From the NCBI GenBank assembly GCA_937880125.1, contig CALFLU010000042.1:1-10373 (forward strand): a stretch of DNA of 10,373 nucleotides. The letters are read 5' to 3'. Below are positions 1-6,558 of this stretch, in pieces (the first letter of the stretch is position 1; every line of letters begins with the position of its first letter). The translations under genes and the position numbers were made by a program. The notes beneath the pieces were generated by a model that was not told the origin of the DNA, searched no databases, and was given only the letters and a program-made list of their open reading frames with translations. The stretch comes from an uncultured Eubacteriaceae bacterium. Its GTDB lineage: Bacteria; Bacillota; Clostridia; Eubacteriales; UBA1433.

Positions 1-1169
1 ACGGTTATGGCGGGTTATATTATTTCGTGATAGGCTCAGCTTTTGCTGCAGCTTTACTCTCCATTGTGTTGTTAATAAAAAAGGCCTGGACAAGCGCTAA
101 GTGGAAAGGTATCTTTTTTCCGTTTTTGTTTTATTTGGTCGTGGTGGCTTATGAAATCATGTTTATCACCGGTCACTCGCTTTCACGTGACACGGATCTT
201 ACCGTGACGGTTGTGCTGCTCTTTCTTTTGTATTATGCGGCGATTATGATGACCGGCCTGGTCCCCTTGAACAAAAAATACAAGGAATTGTTTTCACACT
301 CTCCGCTGAAAATGCAAATTGTAAGTGAAAAAGGAGAGCCTTTGCTGGTTTCTGTGGGCTCAGAGCCGCCGGGAAAAGATGTTTGGCAGAAAATATTGGC
401 CAATCCGGGTAGCCCGGTAGAAAAAAATAAACACACGCTGCTCTACACCGACCCCGTGCCCGGCGGGTATGTGGTTTGGGAGGAAAACATCGCCGAGTTG
501 CAGCTGTTGTACAGTCAGTCTCAAGAATTGGGAAAAAGAATCAAAACAGCGAACGCGCTGCTCGCCAAAGAAAAAGATATTAAAGCCGAGGCGGCAAGAA
601 GAGAGCAAAAATTGCGCCTGGAAGGTTTGTTGGAAAAAGAAATCAGTGTCAAGCTGCAAGAAGCAACGCAGCTGATTCGTGCGCTACCCGAGAAGAAAAA
701 CAAGAAGTGGGAAATGGGCAGGATTGCTATGCTTCTTTGTTATATCAAAAGACGCTGTATTTTGTTTTTCAGAGAACGCGCATCCGAGGAAATACCGATT
801 GAAGATGTGATGTTTTATTTGAAAGAACTCTCTGAATTTGCCGAACATGTGGGAATCGGATTGCTTTTATTCGGCGACGGAGAAGAGATGGTCACCTCTC
901 GTCAGGCGACACTGCTGTATGATTTTTTATTTGAAGTATTATACTCGCGCACACAAAGCGGCAGAGCCAATATTGTTGCGCAATTACTGTTTGAAGAAGA
1001 GTATATTCGCTTTAAATTGCTGCTTTCCATCACCTTTGTGCAAAAGGAATTGATATCCCGGGCGCTAACAAAAACCATCGAAAAAGAAGGGGGCAGCATT
1101 TCTGTAAAAGAACTTGACGATACTGCGAGTGTGGAATTGGTGTTTGTGAGAGGGGGTGCACAAACATGA
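1..1169 (+). CDS. Membrane sensor protein, degenerate histidine-kinase-like (5' end outside window)
   Basis: The reading frame is open from base 3 and already encodes a hydrophobic segment. The first in-frame start (GTG at 27) has no ribosome binding site, so the true start lies upstream. Numbering from that GTG, three membrane spans are visible (about 1-17, 28-48, 58-80). A small PAS-like region follows (about 92-150), then a coiled coil (about 155-215) and a C-terminal domain (about 225-375). This layout fits the C-terminal half of proteins with a histidine-kinase N-terminal 7TM region, so about four spans are probably missing. The C-terminal domain parallels the ATPase domain of the next gene: LLYDFLFEVLYSRTQSG lies where the kinase has its N box, and TKTIEKEGG lies where it has RRKIEERGG. 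It has no phospho-accepting His, no N-box Asn and no GxG glycine box. I infer a pseudokinase or signal-input partner, translationally coupled to the kinase by an ATGA overlap. The family call is from memory of similar proteins. Confidence 0.85.
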   Translation, partial: GYGGLYYFVIGSAFAAALLSIVLLIKKAWTSAKWKGIFFPFLFYLVVVAYEIMFITGHSLSRDTDLTVTVVLLFLLYYAAIMMTGLVPLNKKYKELFSHSPLKMQIVSEKGEPLLVSVGSEPPGKDVWQKILANPGSPVEKNKHTLLYTDPVPGGYVVWEENIAELQLLYSQSQELGKRIKTANALLAKEKDIKAEAARREQKLRLEGLLEKEISVKLQEATQLIRALPEKKNKKWEMGRIAMLLCYIKRRCILFFRERASEEIPIEDVMFYLKELSEFAEHVGIGLLLFGDGEEMVTSRQATLLYDFLFEVLYSRTQSGRANIVAQLLFEEEYIRFKLLLSITFVQKELISRALTKTIEKEGGSISVKELDDTASVELVFVRGGAQT

Positions 1170-2608
1170 TTGAATTGTATTTTTATCCTGCCGGGATTCG
1201 CATATTGCTTTGTGTTGTCGGTTTTGTTTGTGTCAGCTTGCAAACCGCCGCTGTGGTGTATGGGTTTGATCGCATCCGAAAAAACGTGATTTTGCGGTGG
1301 GCGGAAATCTTTCTGGAAATATTGATTTTGCTTCAAGTGCTGATGATGTCATGGTTTTGTGCGTTAATCTTTAAAAATGCTCATGGCGGATATGCCTTGT
1401 TGCCGGAGTATTTTCTTTTACGTTATGTCTTGTTTGCTTTGTTGACAGGTGCAGTGATTTTTGTTTCTCTGGAGCGTAAATTAATCTATCCGTTGGGGCT
1501 GATTGTTGTAACCGCGATCACTCTGCCGATATTTGAGAAAATTTTTGACACCGCCTTTGTTGTTTTGTTTGCTGTTGCGTTTTTGTATTATATGTTGCGG
1601 TCGATTCACATGATTTTATTGACCAAACGCAAAATAAAAACAGAACTGTCTGCCAATTCCATTAAATTTGCCATTGATGCATTGCACAGCGGTGTGTTGT
1701 TTTCAGAAAAAGGCGGTCAAATTATGCTGATTAACCGACAGATGAAAAATTTGATGATGATTTTGGCGGGAAAGGTTTATCGAAATGCCAATGATTTTTA
1801 TGAAATATGCCTTGTAAGGGGAGAGTGCGGCGCTGACAGCGAAAAACTGGATGCGGAAGAAGAAATTATCTATAAGCTGCCCGATGAGACAGTGTGGATG
1901 TTTACCAAAGAAAGCCTTAATATTGACCAGCAACACTACTTGCAATTATCCGCCTCAGATGTCACCGAGCGATGGAAAATGATTGCCAGGCTCAAGGAAC
2001 AAAACAGTCGGCTCCAAGAACAAAGCGAGCAGCTGAAAGAGGCCCTTATCAATATACAGAGTATTTGTTACGAAGAAGAATCTTCGCGCATTAAAAGCCG
2101 TTTTCACGATGTTTTGGGCTATCGAATCGCTCTGCTGCTGCGCAGCTTAAGAGAAGATACGATGCCTGACGAAGCAATGCTTCTGGACTTAACCGATGAT
2201 TTTTTGACGCAATTGCGAAAAAACGAACCGAAGCTCAATGCAAAGGTGCGCATTGATGCCATTGGCAAAACCATGCAAAATATGGGGGTAGCATTTCAAG
2301 TGGAGGGCAAACTGCCCCGCAACGAAGAGATGGCAACGCTGTGCGCCGATGTTATTATGGAAGCTTCCACCAATGCGGTCCGCCATGGATTGGCCGAAGA
2401 AATCAGCGTGCAAATGCAGCAGGGCGCCGAAGGATTTTTACTGCGTATTGTCAACAGCGGTCTTGCGCCACGAAAAGAAATCACAGAAGGCAGCGGAATC
2501 ATGCAAATGCGCAGAAAAATCGAAGAGAGAGGCGGAACGTTTTATATTGTCATAAAACCGAAATTTGAATTGAATATTTATATCCCGAGAGGAGAAAAAT
2601 ATGGTTAA
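1166..2608 (+). CDS. Membrane sensor histidine kinase, NarL/DesK-like (HisKA_3-type)
   Basis: This is a 480-residue sensor kinase that should autophosphorylate and pass phosphate to the regulator encoded immediately downstream. Residues 1-152 hold about five membrane spans (about 9-33, 44-70, 83-101, 105-123, 127-152). A PAS-like segment (about 165-265, starting ALHSGVLFSEKGGQIMLIN) and a coiled coil (about 268-300) follow. The dimerisation/phosphotransfer helix carries SRFHDVLGYR, making His314 the phospho-acceptor. The ATPase domain shows the N box EASTNAVRHG (Asn403) and a second glycine box GSGI (443-445). In the first glycine box the usual Asp is Asn (VNSG, N430), which is tolerated in some GHKL kinases. 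The start ATG at 1166 overlaps the upstream stop as ATGA and is preceded by a G-rich ribosome binding site around 1149-1157. It overlaps the regulator gene by 8 bases. The signal is unknown. Confidence 0.93.
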   Translation: MIELYFYPAGIRILLCVVGFVCVSLQTAAVVYGFDRIRKNVILRWAEIFLEILILLQVLMMSWFCALIFKNAHGGYALLPEYFLLRYVLFALLTGAVIFVSLERKLIYPLGLIVVTAITLPIFEKIFDTAFVVLFAVAFLYYMLRSIHMILLTKRKIKTELSANSIKFAIDALHSGVLFSEKGGQIMLINRQMKNLMMILAGKVYRNANDFYEICLVRGECGADSEKLDAEEEIIYKLPDETVWMFTKESLNIDQQHYLQLSASDVTERWKMIARLKEQNSRLQEQSEQLKEALINIQSICYEEESSRIKSRFHDVLGYRIALLLRSLREDTMPDEAMLLDLTDDFLTQLRKNEPKLNAKVRIDAIGKTMQNMGVAFQVEGKLPRNEEMATLCADVIMEASTNAVRHGLAEEISVQMQQGAEGFLLRIVNSGLAPRKEITEGSGIMQMRRKIEERGGTFYIVIKPKFELNIYIPRGEKYG

Positions 2609-3218
2609 AGTGTTGATCGTAGACGACCATGAGACCATGCGGGAAACTTTTGCCAAGACGTTTTTAGCATTGGAAGGGTATGAAGTGGTGGGCGAAATTG
2701 CCAATGCCGCTTATGCCTATGCCTATTGTGACAGGTTGTCGCCTGACTTGGTGCTGATGGATATTTGCACGGAAGAGGGTGCCTCGGGCTTGGATGCGGC
2801 GGTGGAGATATGTCAGCGCCTGCCGCAGATAAAAGTGATTTTAATGACGGCTTTTGACGAAATTTCTTATGTGCCGCGCGCCAAAGAAGCAGGGGTACAT
2901 GCGTTTGTGTATAAAAGTCGCAGCCTTGCATTTTTTGCGGAAGTGGCACAAAAGGTGATGAACGGAGAGAGGTATTTTCCCGAAGAAAAAACCATTCCTT
3001 TTCCAAAGGGCGAGGCTCCGCTCACAAGACGCGAAATGGAGATTTTGCGGCTGCTTTGCAAACATATGACAAAAAAGGAGATTGGTGCCGAGTTGTTTAT
3101 CAGCGAAAACACGGTGAAATATCATATCGCCAACATGCTTGCCAAAACGGGCTTTCCCACGGCGATTGATTTGGCCTTTCATATGATTTCCAACGGATGG
3201 ATCAACCCGAAATATTAA
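2601..3218 (+). CDS. Response regulator transcription factor, NarL/FixJ (LuxR-type HTH) family
   Basis: This 205-residue protein is the DNA-binding partner of the preceding kinase. The receiver domain (about 1-120) is complete: the acidic pair Asp8/Asp9, phospho-acceptor Asp54 in LVLMDI, Thr83 in ILMTA and Lys105 in FVYKS. A linker (about 120-138) leads to a C-terminal LuxR/GerE helix-turn-helix (about 139-200). There, LTRREMEILRLL and the recognition region ISENTVKYHIANMLAK are typical of the family. Length is normal. The start ATG at 2601 follows GAGAGGAG (2587-2594) inside the end of the kinase gene, so the two are translationally coupled. Phosphorylation presumably drives dimerisation and promoter binding. 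Targets are not shown, but the genes from 3312 onward are the nearest candidates. Confidence 0.96.
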   Translation: MVKVLIVDDHETMRETFAKTFLALEGYEVVGEIANAAYAYAYCDRLSPDLVLMDICTEEGASGLDAAVEICQRLPQIKVILMTAFDEISYVPRAKEAGVHAFVYKSRSLAFFAEVAQKVMNGERYFPEEKTIPFPKGEAPLTRREMEILRLLCKHMTKKEIGAELFISENTVKYHIANMLAKTGFPTAIDLAFHMISNGWINPKY

Positions 3219-3297
3219 CATAACAGAGAACTACCTGCTGCGGGTGGGGAAAAAACCGACGAAAAAGTATATTCTTTTCAGTAAGAAGAAAACGTTT

Positions 3298-3306
3298 AGG
3301 AGGTGA
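3298..3306 (+). promoter_or_regulatory. Ribosome binding site setting a TTG start
   Basis: AGGAGGTGA is a near-perfect Shine-Dalgarno sequence. An in-frame GTG at 3303 lies inside it and cannot be the start it serves. The TTG at 3312 is 8 bases after AGGAGG and is the likely start. Confidence 0.8.
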
Positions 3307-3311
3307 GTAAA

Positions 3312-4109
3312 TTGACTGATGTGCAAAAGGCTGTTGCGCTGTATACCGCCATGGCTGAGCGCTGTGAAAAAAACGGACTCTCGAGCCGTCAGGCTGCAGT
3401 TTATCGGGAGATGGTCGACTTCATAAAAGATTGTGAGTCCGCAGAGGAAATGAGTGCAAAAATCAAAAAATCCAAGTATTTTTTGGCACCCAGTGTTGCA
3501 TTGATGCAAGATCGATTTGCAGCGCAAAAAAAAGCGGCGGAAGAAGAGGAAATGCCTGAAATAGCGGAAGTCTATCGTAAAAAGATGGAAGAAATTGAAG
3601 CAGATACCGCTGCTATGTATGTAACGGGCTACGAGGTTACGGTACGAAATTATAAAATCAAATATGCGCGAACCATCGATGCCTTTGTAAAAATCTACCG
3701 AAGCTATATGATCTACATGAACGTGCCCGCCACAGATAAATTCAGAAGAGGCGATGCGCTGAAGGATATGAAAGAGGCAATGACGAATTTGACATTGCCG
3801 AGCGATGACTTTTTGACGTTGTCAAAACTGCCCAAATTCAGAAAATTGGTACCTGCAAATGATTTTGGGTATGAAAAATTTGTGCAATCTGTTCCAAAAA
3901 TTTTAAATGGACAAATGGAACGCTCAGATGAGTCTGAAGTTGAACAACAACGGGCAAAGGCGGAATGGGAAGAAGTCTCTCGCAATAAAGCACAAATTCT
4001 CGAAGCAGGCAAAAGAAATTTGCCGCGCGTCAGGCGGGCAAAGGTGACGGTGATTGCACCCGACAGCGCTGAGGGACACTACCGCTATGTGGATGAGGAG
4101 GTGCGCTGA
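3312..4109 (+). CDS. Uncharacterised helical cytoplasmic protein
   Basis: I do not recognise this 265-residue protein. From the TTG start set by the strong ribosome binding site at 3298, it has no signal peptide or membrane span. It is rich in Lys, Glu and Ala and appears mostly helical. Residues 70-100 (acidic/basic, EEEEMPEIAEVYRKKMEEIE) and 205-235 look like coiled coil or long helices. A central Tyr-rich stretch (about 103-136) contains repeated aromatic residues. The C-terminus is basic (RVRRAKVTV, about 239-247) and then ends in an acidic tail. It begins 93 bases after the response regulator stop with no terminator between, so it may be in the same transcript. It ends one base before the next gene's start, which implies coupled expression and probably a shared function. 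Confidence 0.8.
   Translation: MTDVQKAVALYTAMAERCEKNGLSSRQAAVYREMVDFIKDCESAEEMSAKIKKSKYFLAPSVALMQDRFAAQKKAAEEEEMPEIAEVYRKKMEEIEADTAAMYVTGYEVTVRNYKIKYARTIDAFVKIYRSYMIYMNVPATDKFRRGDALKDMKEAMTNLTLPSDDFLTLSKLPKFRKLVPANDFGYEKFVQSVPKILNGQMERSDESEVEQQRAKAEWEEVSRNKAQILEAGKRNLPRVRRAKVTVIAPDSAEGHYRYVDEEVR
4095..4103 (+). promoter_or_regulatory. Ribosome binding site setting the ATG at 4111
   Basis: GAGGAGGTG, inside the end of the upstream gene, lies 8 bases before ATG 4111. It rules out the earlier in-frame ATG at 4054, which has no such site and would give a long overlap. Confidence 0.8.
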
Positions 4110-4110
4110 G

Positions 4111-5439
4111 ATGAGTCAAAGAGAAATATTGACGGGCATTGTCAAAACCTATATGGATGTCTTTGGATCCTATGAGGTGAAAAGTGCGCAACTGCAAAGC
4201 GAGATAGACAAACTCGGAGAAAAATTTAATGCACTTGCCAATCAAAATTCGGATCCCACTGTTTTTTATAAAAATATGATGGATTCGGGGTTGCAAGAAG
4301 AGTATTCCGCTTTGGTCACCAAAGTTGCCATGGCAAGCATGAATATGGCCGACGAAGAGGGCAATGTCAAGACGGATTACAGCGACGAGCCGCCCAGGCC
4401 CGTGGTGTCTGTGAAAGAATTTGTGGAACAGTATCGCGTGCCCTATGATGAAATTAAAAAACAGGGATATCGCAAACGGGGCGAGGCTGCCTATGAAGCC
4501 ATTTTTGCCGTGGCACAGCGAACAGACAACATGCTGGATGCACAGCTGATTTTTGAAAAAGAGCGTCTGATGTGGAAAATCGTTACAGAAGATTCGCTGG
4601 ATGTATTTGAACCGATATTGGAAGCAATGGACCCGCTGCAAAGGGCCACTACCGTTACGTTGCAAACACATATTGCTGTATATAAACGAGCCAATTCGGA
4701 TGAAGAACTGGTGTATTTATTGGAAAAAGCCGAAACGTATAAAACGATCAAGATTGAAGAAGCCGTAACACGCATGACGATCGCCGGCTATTTTGCGTAC
4801 TTTTTAACGGAATATTGCGTTCAAAAAAATGTGGTGTTTGAATGGTATAACGACAGAAGTGTGCAAGGCGCCGTAAGCGCCATGACAAGACTGCGTATGG
4901 CGTTGCGCAAACTGATAAAATTTATCAATGAAGAATGGAGCATATCTTACGCTGAGTTAATGGCTGACGAAGGTACAAAAATATGGTTCTTAAACCCTGC
5001 CAACGCAGACCTTTTCGGCAGATTTAAGACAGCACTGCACCCGCAAAACTATGCGGTGTTTGAAGATATCATCGAAAACGAAGTCATGAAAGATATTTCC
5101 ATTACCGAAGTTCTTTTAAGACAAACACCTGCGGTATTCTGGTTCGACCTCAAAGGAGACGAAGACAACGCCTATATTGCTGCCGCAGAGGCAAAAGCAA
5201 ACAAAGCCAATGCCGAATTGACCTATTATCAATATTTGGAGCAGCTAAACAGTGCAGGCGCAGCCTATGTTCCGCAAAAAGAACAAAAGTCTTCAACAGG
5301 CAAAAGCGTAGCCGGTGTGAAAGAGCGTTTTAATATCGGCGGCGTGCAGGAAGCCGTAAAACAAAAAAAGGAAGAGGGGCTGACGCAAGGCATTGCACAA
5401 GAAGCAAAAAGTCGATTAAAAGGTTTCAAGTTTTGGTAA
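4111..5439 (+). CDS. Uncharacterised helical cytoplasmic protein, partner of the preceding gene
   Basis: This is a 442-residue protein that I do not recognise. It has no signal peptide and no convincing membrane span; the segment MTIAGYFAYFLTEYCV (about 222-237) is only mildly hydrophobic. The N-terminus (1-80) is helical and probably coiled. A Pro-rich linker (about 93-98, EPPRPV) leads to a large helical core (about 100-375). The last 55 residues are a charged Gln/Lys/Glu-rich tail that ends in KGFKFW. Aromatic and Met content is high. It has no ATP-binding, protease or nuclease motif that I can see. The start is one base after the previous stop, so the two proteins are almost certainly made together and may form a complex. 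Position behind a kinase/regulator pair suggests a regulated output or an accessory component, but this is inference. Confidence 0.8.
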   Translation: MSQREILTGIVKTYMDVFGSYEVKSAQLQSEIDKLGEKFNALANQNSDPTVFYKNMMDSGLQEEYSALVTKVAMASMNMADEEGNVKTDYSDEPPRPVVSVKEFVEQYRVPYDEIKKQGYRKRGEAAYEAIFAVAQRTDNMLDAQLIFEKERLMWKIVTEDSLDVFEPILEAMDPLQRATTVTLQTHIAVYKRANSDEELVYLLEKAETYKTIKIEEAVTRMTIAGYFAYFLTEYCVQKNVVFEWYNDRSVQGAVSAMTRLRMALRKLIKFINEEWSISYAELMADEGTKIWFLNPANADLFGRFKTALHPQNYAVFEDIIENEVMKDISITEVLLRQTPAVFWFDLKGDEDNAYIAAAEAKANKANAELTYYQYLEQLNSAGAAYVPQKEQKSSTGKSVAGVKERFNIGGVQEAVKQKKEEGLTQGIAQEAKSRLKGFKFW

Positions 5440-5478
5440 ATACTACCCGTGGTGGATAGGGTAGATGTGTAAAAAGTA

Positions 5479-5487
5479 TGTTAAAAT
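5479..5487 (+). promoter_or_regulatory. Candidate extended -10 promoter of the first lipoprotein gene
   Basis: TGTTAAAAT matches an extended -10 element (TGn followed by TAAAAT, 5 of 6 to consensus). No good -35 box lies 16-18 bases upstream. Transcription would start near 5494, about 50 bases before the gene. Confidence 0.4.
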
Positions 5488-5494
5488 TTTACAA

Positions 5495-5510
5495 AAGCAA
5501 ACATTTGCTT
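5495..5510 (+). repeat. Perfect 7-bp inverted repeat in operator-like position
   Basis: AAGCAAA and TTTGCTT flank a 2-base centre. The gap is too short for an RNA hairpin, so a dimeric protein binding site is the better reading. It would lie just downstream of the predicted transcription start of the lipoprotein gene. Confidence 0.4.
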
Positions 5511-5530
5511 GAACAATGTCATTAAATTCA

Positions 5531-5537
5531 AAGGAGG
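5531..5537 (+). promoter_or_regulatory. Ribosome binding site setting the ATG at 5546
   Basis: AAGGAGG lies 8 bases before ATG 5546. An earlier in-frame ATG at 5516 would put this site inside the coding region and would bury the lipoprotein signal peptide behind ten extra residues. Confidence 0.85.
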
Positions 5538-5545
5538 AATTTAGA

Positions 5546-5902
5546 ATGAAAAAAGTTGTAGGTATAGCGATTGTTCTTATCATGATCCTTACGCTGGTTG
5601 GTTGCGGCGGAGGCGGTGGCGGCGGTGCGTCTGACAGCAAATATGTCGGCACATGGACCATGACATCGGTTGATGTATTTGGCGACGGCGAAAGAACCCT
5701 TGCAAAAGATATCAATATGTCTGGCACATTGGATGTTAAATCCAACGGCAAAATTGATGTTACCCTCGACGGCAGCAAATCATCAGACAATTGGCAAGAA
5801 AAAGACGGCAAATTGGTTCTTGACAGCGGGCTGACAGGTGAATTGGTTGACGGTGAAATCGCTCTGGACGTTATGGGCGTTATCATGTATTTCGGAAAAT
5901 AG
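5546..5902 (+). CDS. Small lipoprotein with lipocalin-like domain
   Basis: This 118-residue protein starts with a lipoprotein signal peptide: two Lys, a hydrophobic core (about 4-18) and the lipobox LVGC with the lipidated Cys at 20. A run of seven glycines follows the cysteine and acts as a flexible tether. The mature domain (about 32-118) begins YVGTWTMTSV. It continues with alternating short beta strands (TLDVKSNGKIDVTLDG, WQEKDGKLVLDS) and the C-terminal MGVIMYFGK. That GxW start and strand pattern is typical of the small lipocalin-like lipoproteins common in Clostridia. It should sit on the outer face of the cytoplasmic membrane; ligand and role are unknown. It appears to have its own promoter, though transcription from upstream cannot be excluded. 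Confidence 0.88.
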   Translation: MKKVVGIAIVLIMILTLVGCGGGGGGGASDSKYVGTWTMTSVDVFGDGERTLAKDINMSGTLDVKSNGKIDVTLDGSKSSDNWQEKDGKLVLDSGLTGELVDGEIALDVMGVIMYFGK

Positions 5903-6000
5903 AAGTAAAAAGTTATAAAGCAGTAAAAATTTGCTGTTAGTGAAGGGTTTCGTTTTATTCGATTGAGCAATCAAAAGAAATGAAACAACGCCTCGCGGGC

Positions 6001-6007
6001 GGAGGTG
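6001..6007 (+). promoter_or_regulatory. Ribosome binding site setting a TTG start at 6013
   Basis: GGAGGTG lies 7 bases (counted from GGAGG) before TTG 6013. The in-frame ATG at 5980 has no ribosome binding site, and it would add an 11-residue Gly-rich extension that is the translation of this site itself. Confidence 0.75.
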
Positions 6008-6012
6008 GAAAT

Positions 6013-6390
6013 TTGAAAAAAATTTTATTGGTCATGGACCGCAAAGTATTGGCAGAGGCGCTTTTGATGGAAATGAAAAACATTTCTGAGTTTGTATTTC
6101 GCAAAGAATACAATTATCACAAAGCAGTCATTGCCGCAGAGGTTTTTCAACCGAATATTATGTTGCTCGAAATTCCGGAATCAAAGAAAGTTACACTGGC
6201 GCAGTCTCTTGAGATATGCGATCAGGTGCGCAGTGCTTTTGCGGAATGCAAAATATTATTGCTCACACCGGAAGGCAACAAAGATGCGAAAGAAATGGCC
6301 ATTGAGGCGGTTCAACAAGGGCGTGTGAGTGACTTTATCTATTATGACACCAGTATGGAATATCTCATATCCAAGATAAAGTCTATGTAG
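6013..6390 (+). CDS. Stand-alone pseudo-receiver domain protein
   Basis: This 125-residue protein consists of a single response-regulator receiver fold with no output domain. It starts at the TTG chosen by its ribosome binding site. It follows the receiver pattern: strand KKILLVMD, PNIMLLEI in the position of the phospho-acceptor strand, ILLLTPEG with the conserved Thr85, and DFIYYDTS before the last helix. Aligned with the regulator encoded at 2601, the phosphorylation chemistry is lost. Asp8 of the acidic pair is Met8 (Asp9 is kept), the acceptor Asp54 is Glu53, and Lys105 is Tyr111. Asp-to-Glu often mimics the phosphorylated state, so the protein may be constitutively active as a binding partner. 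It lies between two lipoprotein genes. The partner is unknown; a DNA-binding role is not supported because no such domain is present. Confidence 0.78.
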   Translation: MKKILLVMDRKVLAEALLMEMKNISEFVFRKEYNYHKAVIAAEVFQPNIMLLEIPESKKVTLAQSLEICDQVRSAFAECKILLLTPEGNKDAKEMAIEAVQQGRVSDFIYYDTSMEYLISKIKSM

Positions 6391-6463
6391 GCAGCGTCGC
6401 GAAATCTCCACCGGATAGCTTGCTGCATGATTCATTTGCAAACAGTTTCCAAAAAAACAAATG

Positions 6464-6491
6464 TTGACATCATGATTTAGCAAAATAAAAG
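6464..6491 (+). promoter_or_regulatory. Candidate sigma-A promoter of the second lipoprotein gene
   Basis: A perfect TTGACA (6464-6469) is followed after 16 bases by TAAAAG (6486-6491, 4 of 6). A second possible pair, TTGACT (6503-6508) and TATGTA (6526-6531) with a 17-base spacer, is closer to the gene but has a weaker -10. Either would give a transcript with a short leader. Confidence 0.5.
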
Positions 6492-6558
6492 AGCTGATGT
6501 AATTGACTCGTTTTAAAACCTAAATTATGTACATTGTAATCAAAAAAGGAGAACAAAT

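Noticed and set aside
3219..3311. Possible leader structure or riboswitch before the first unknown gene
   Set aside because: Only a five-pair hairpin (ACCTG/CGGGT) is visible and no riboswitch core could be recognised.
4030..4671. 213-codon open frame on the - strand
   Set aside because: It lies wholly within the two + strand genes, which have strong ribosome binding sites and ordinary protein composition; its own translation is Cys/His/Phe-rich, as typical of shadow frames.
5443..5464. CTACCC/GGGTAG inverted repeat after the second unknown gene
   Set aside because: The stem is six pairs with a 10-base loop and no T-run follows, so it is not a convincing terminator.
5443..5970. 175-codon open frame on the - strand over the first lipoprotein
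   Set aside because: It is antisense to a clear lipoprotein; its Pro run is simply the complement of the Gly run after the lipobox.
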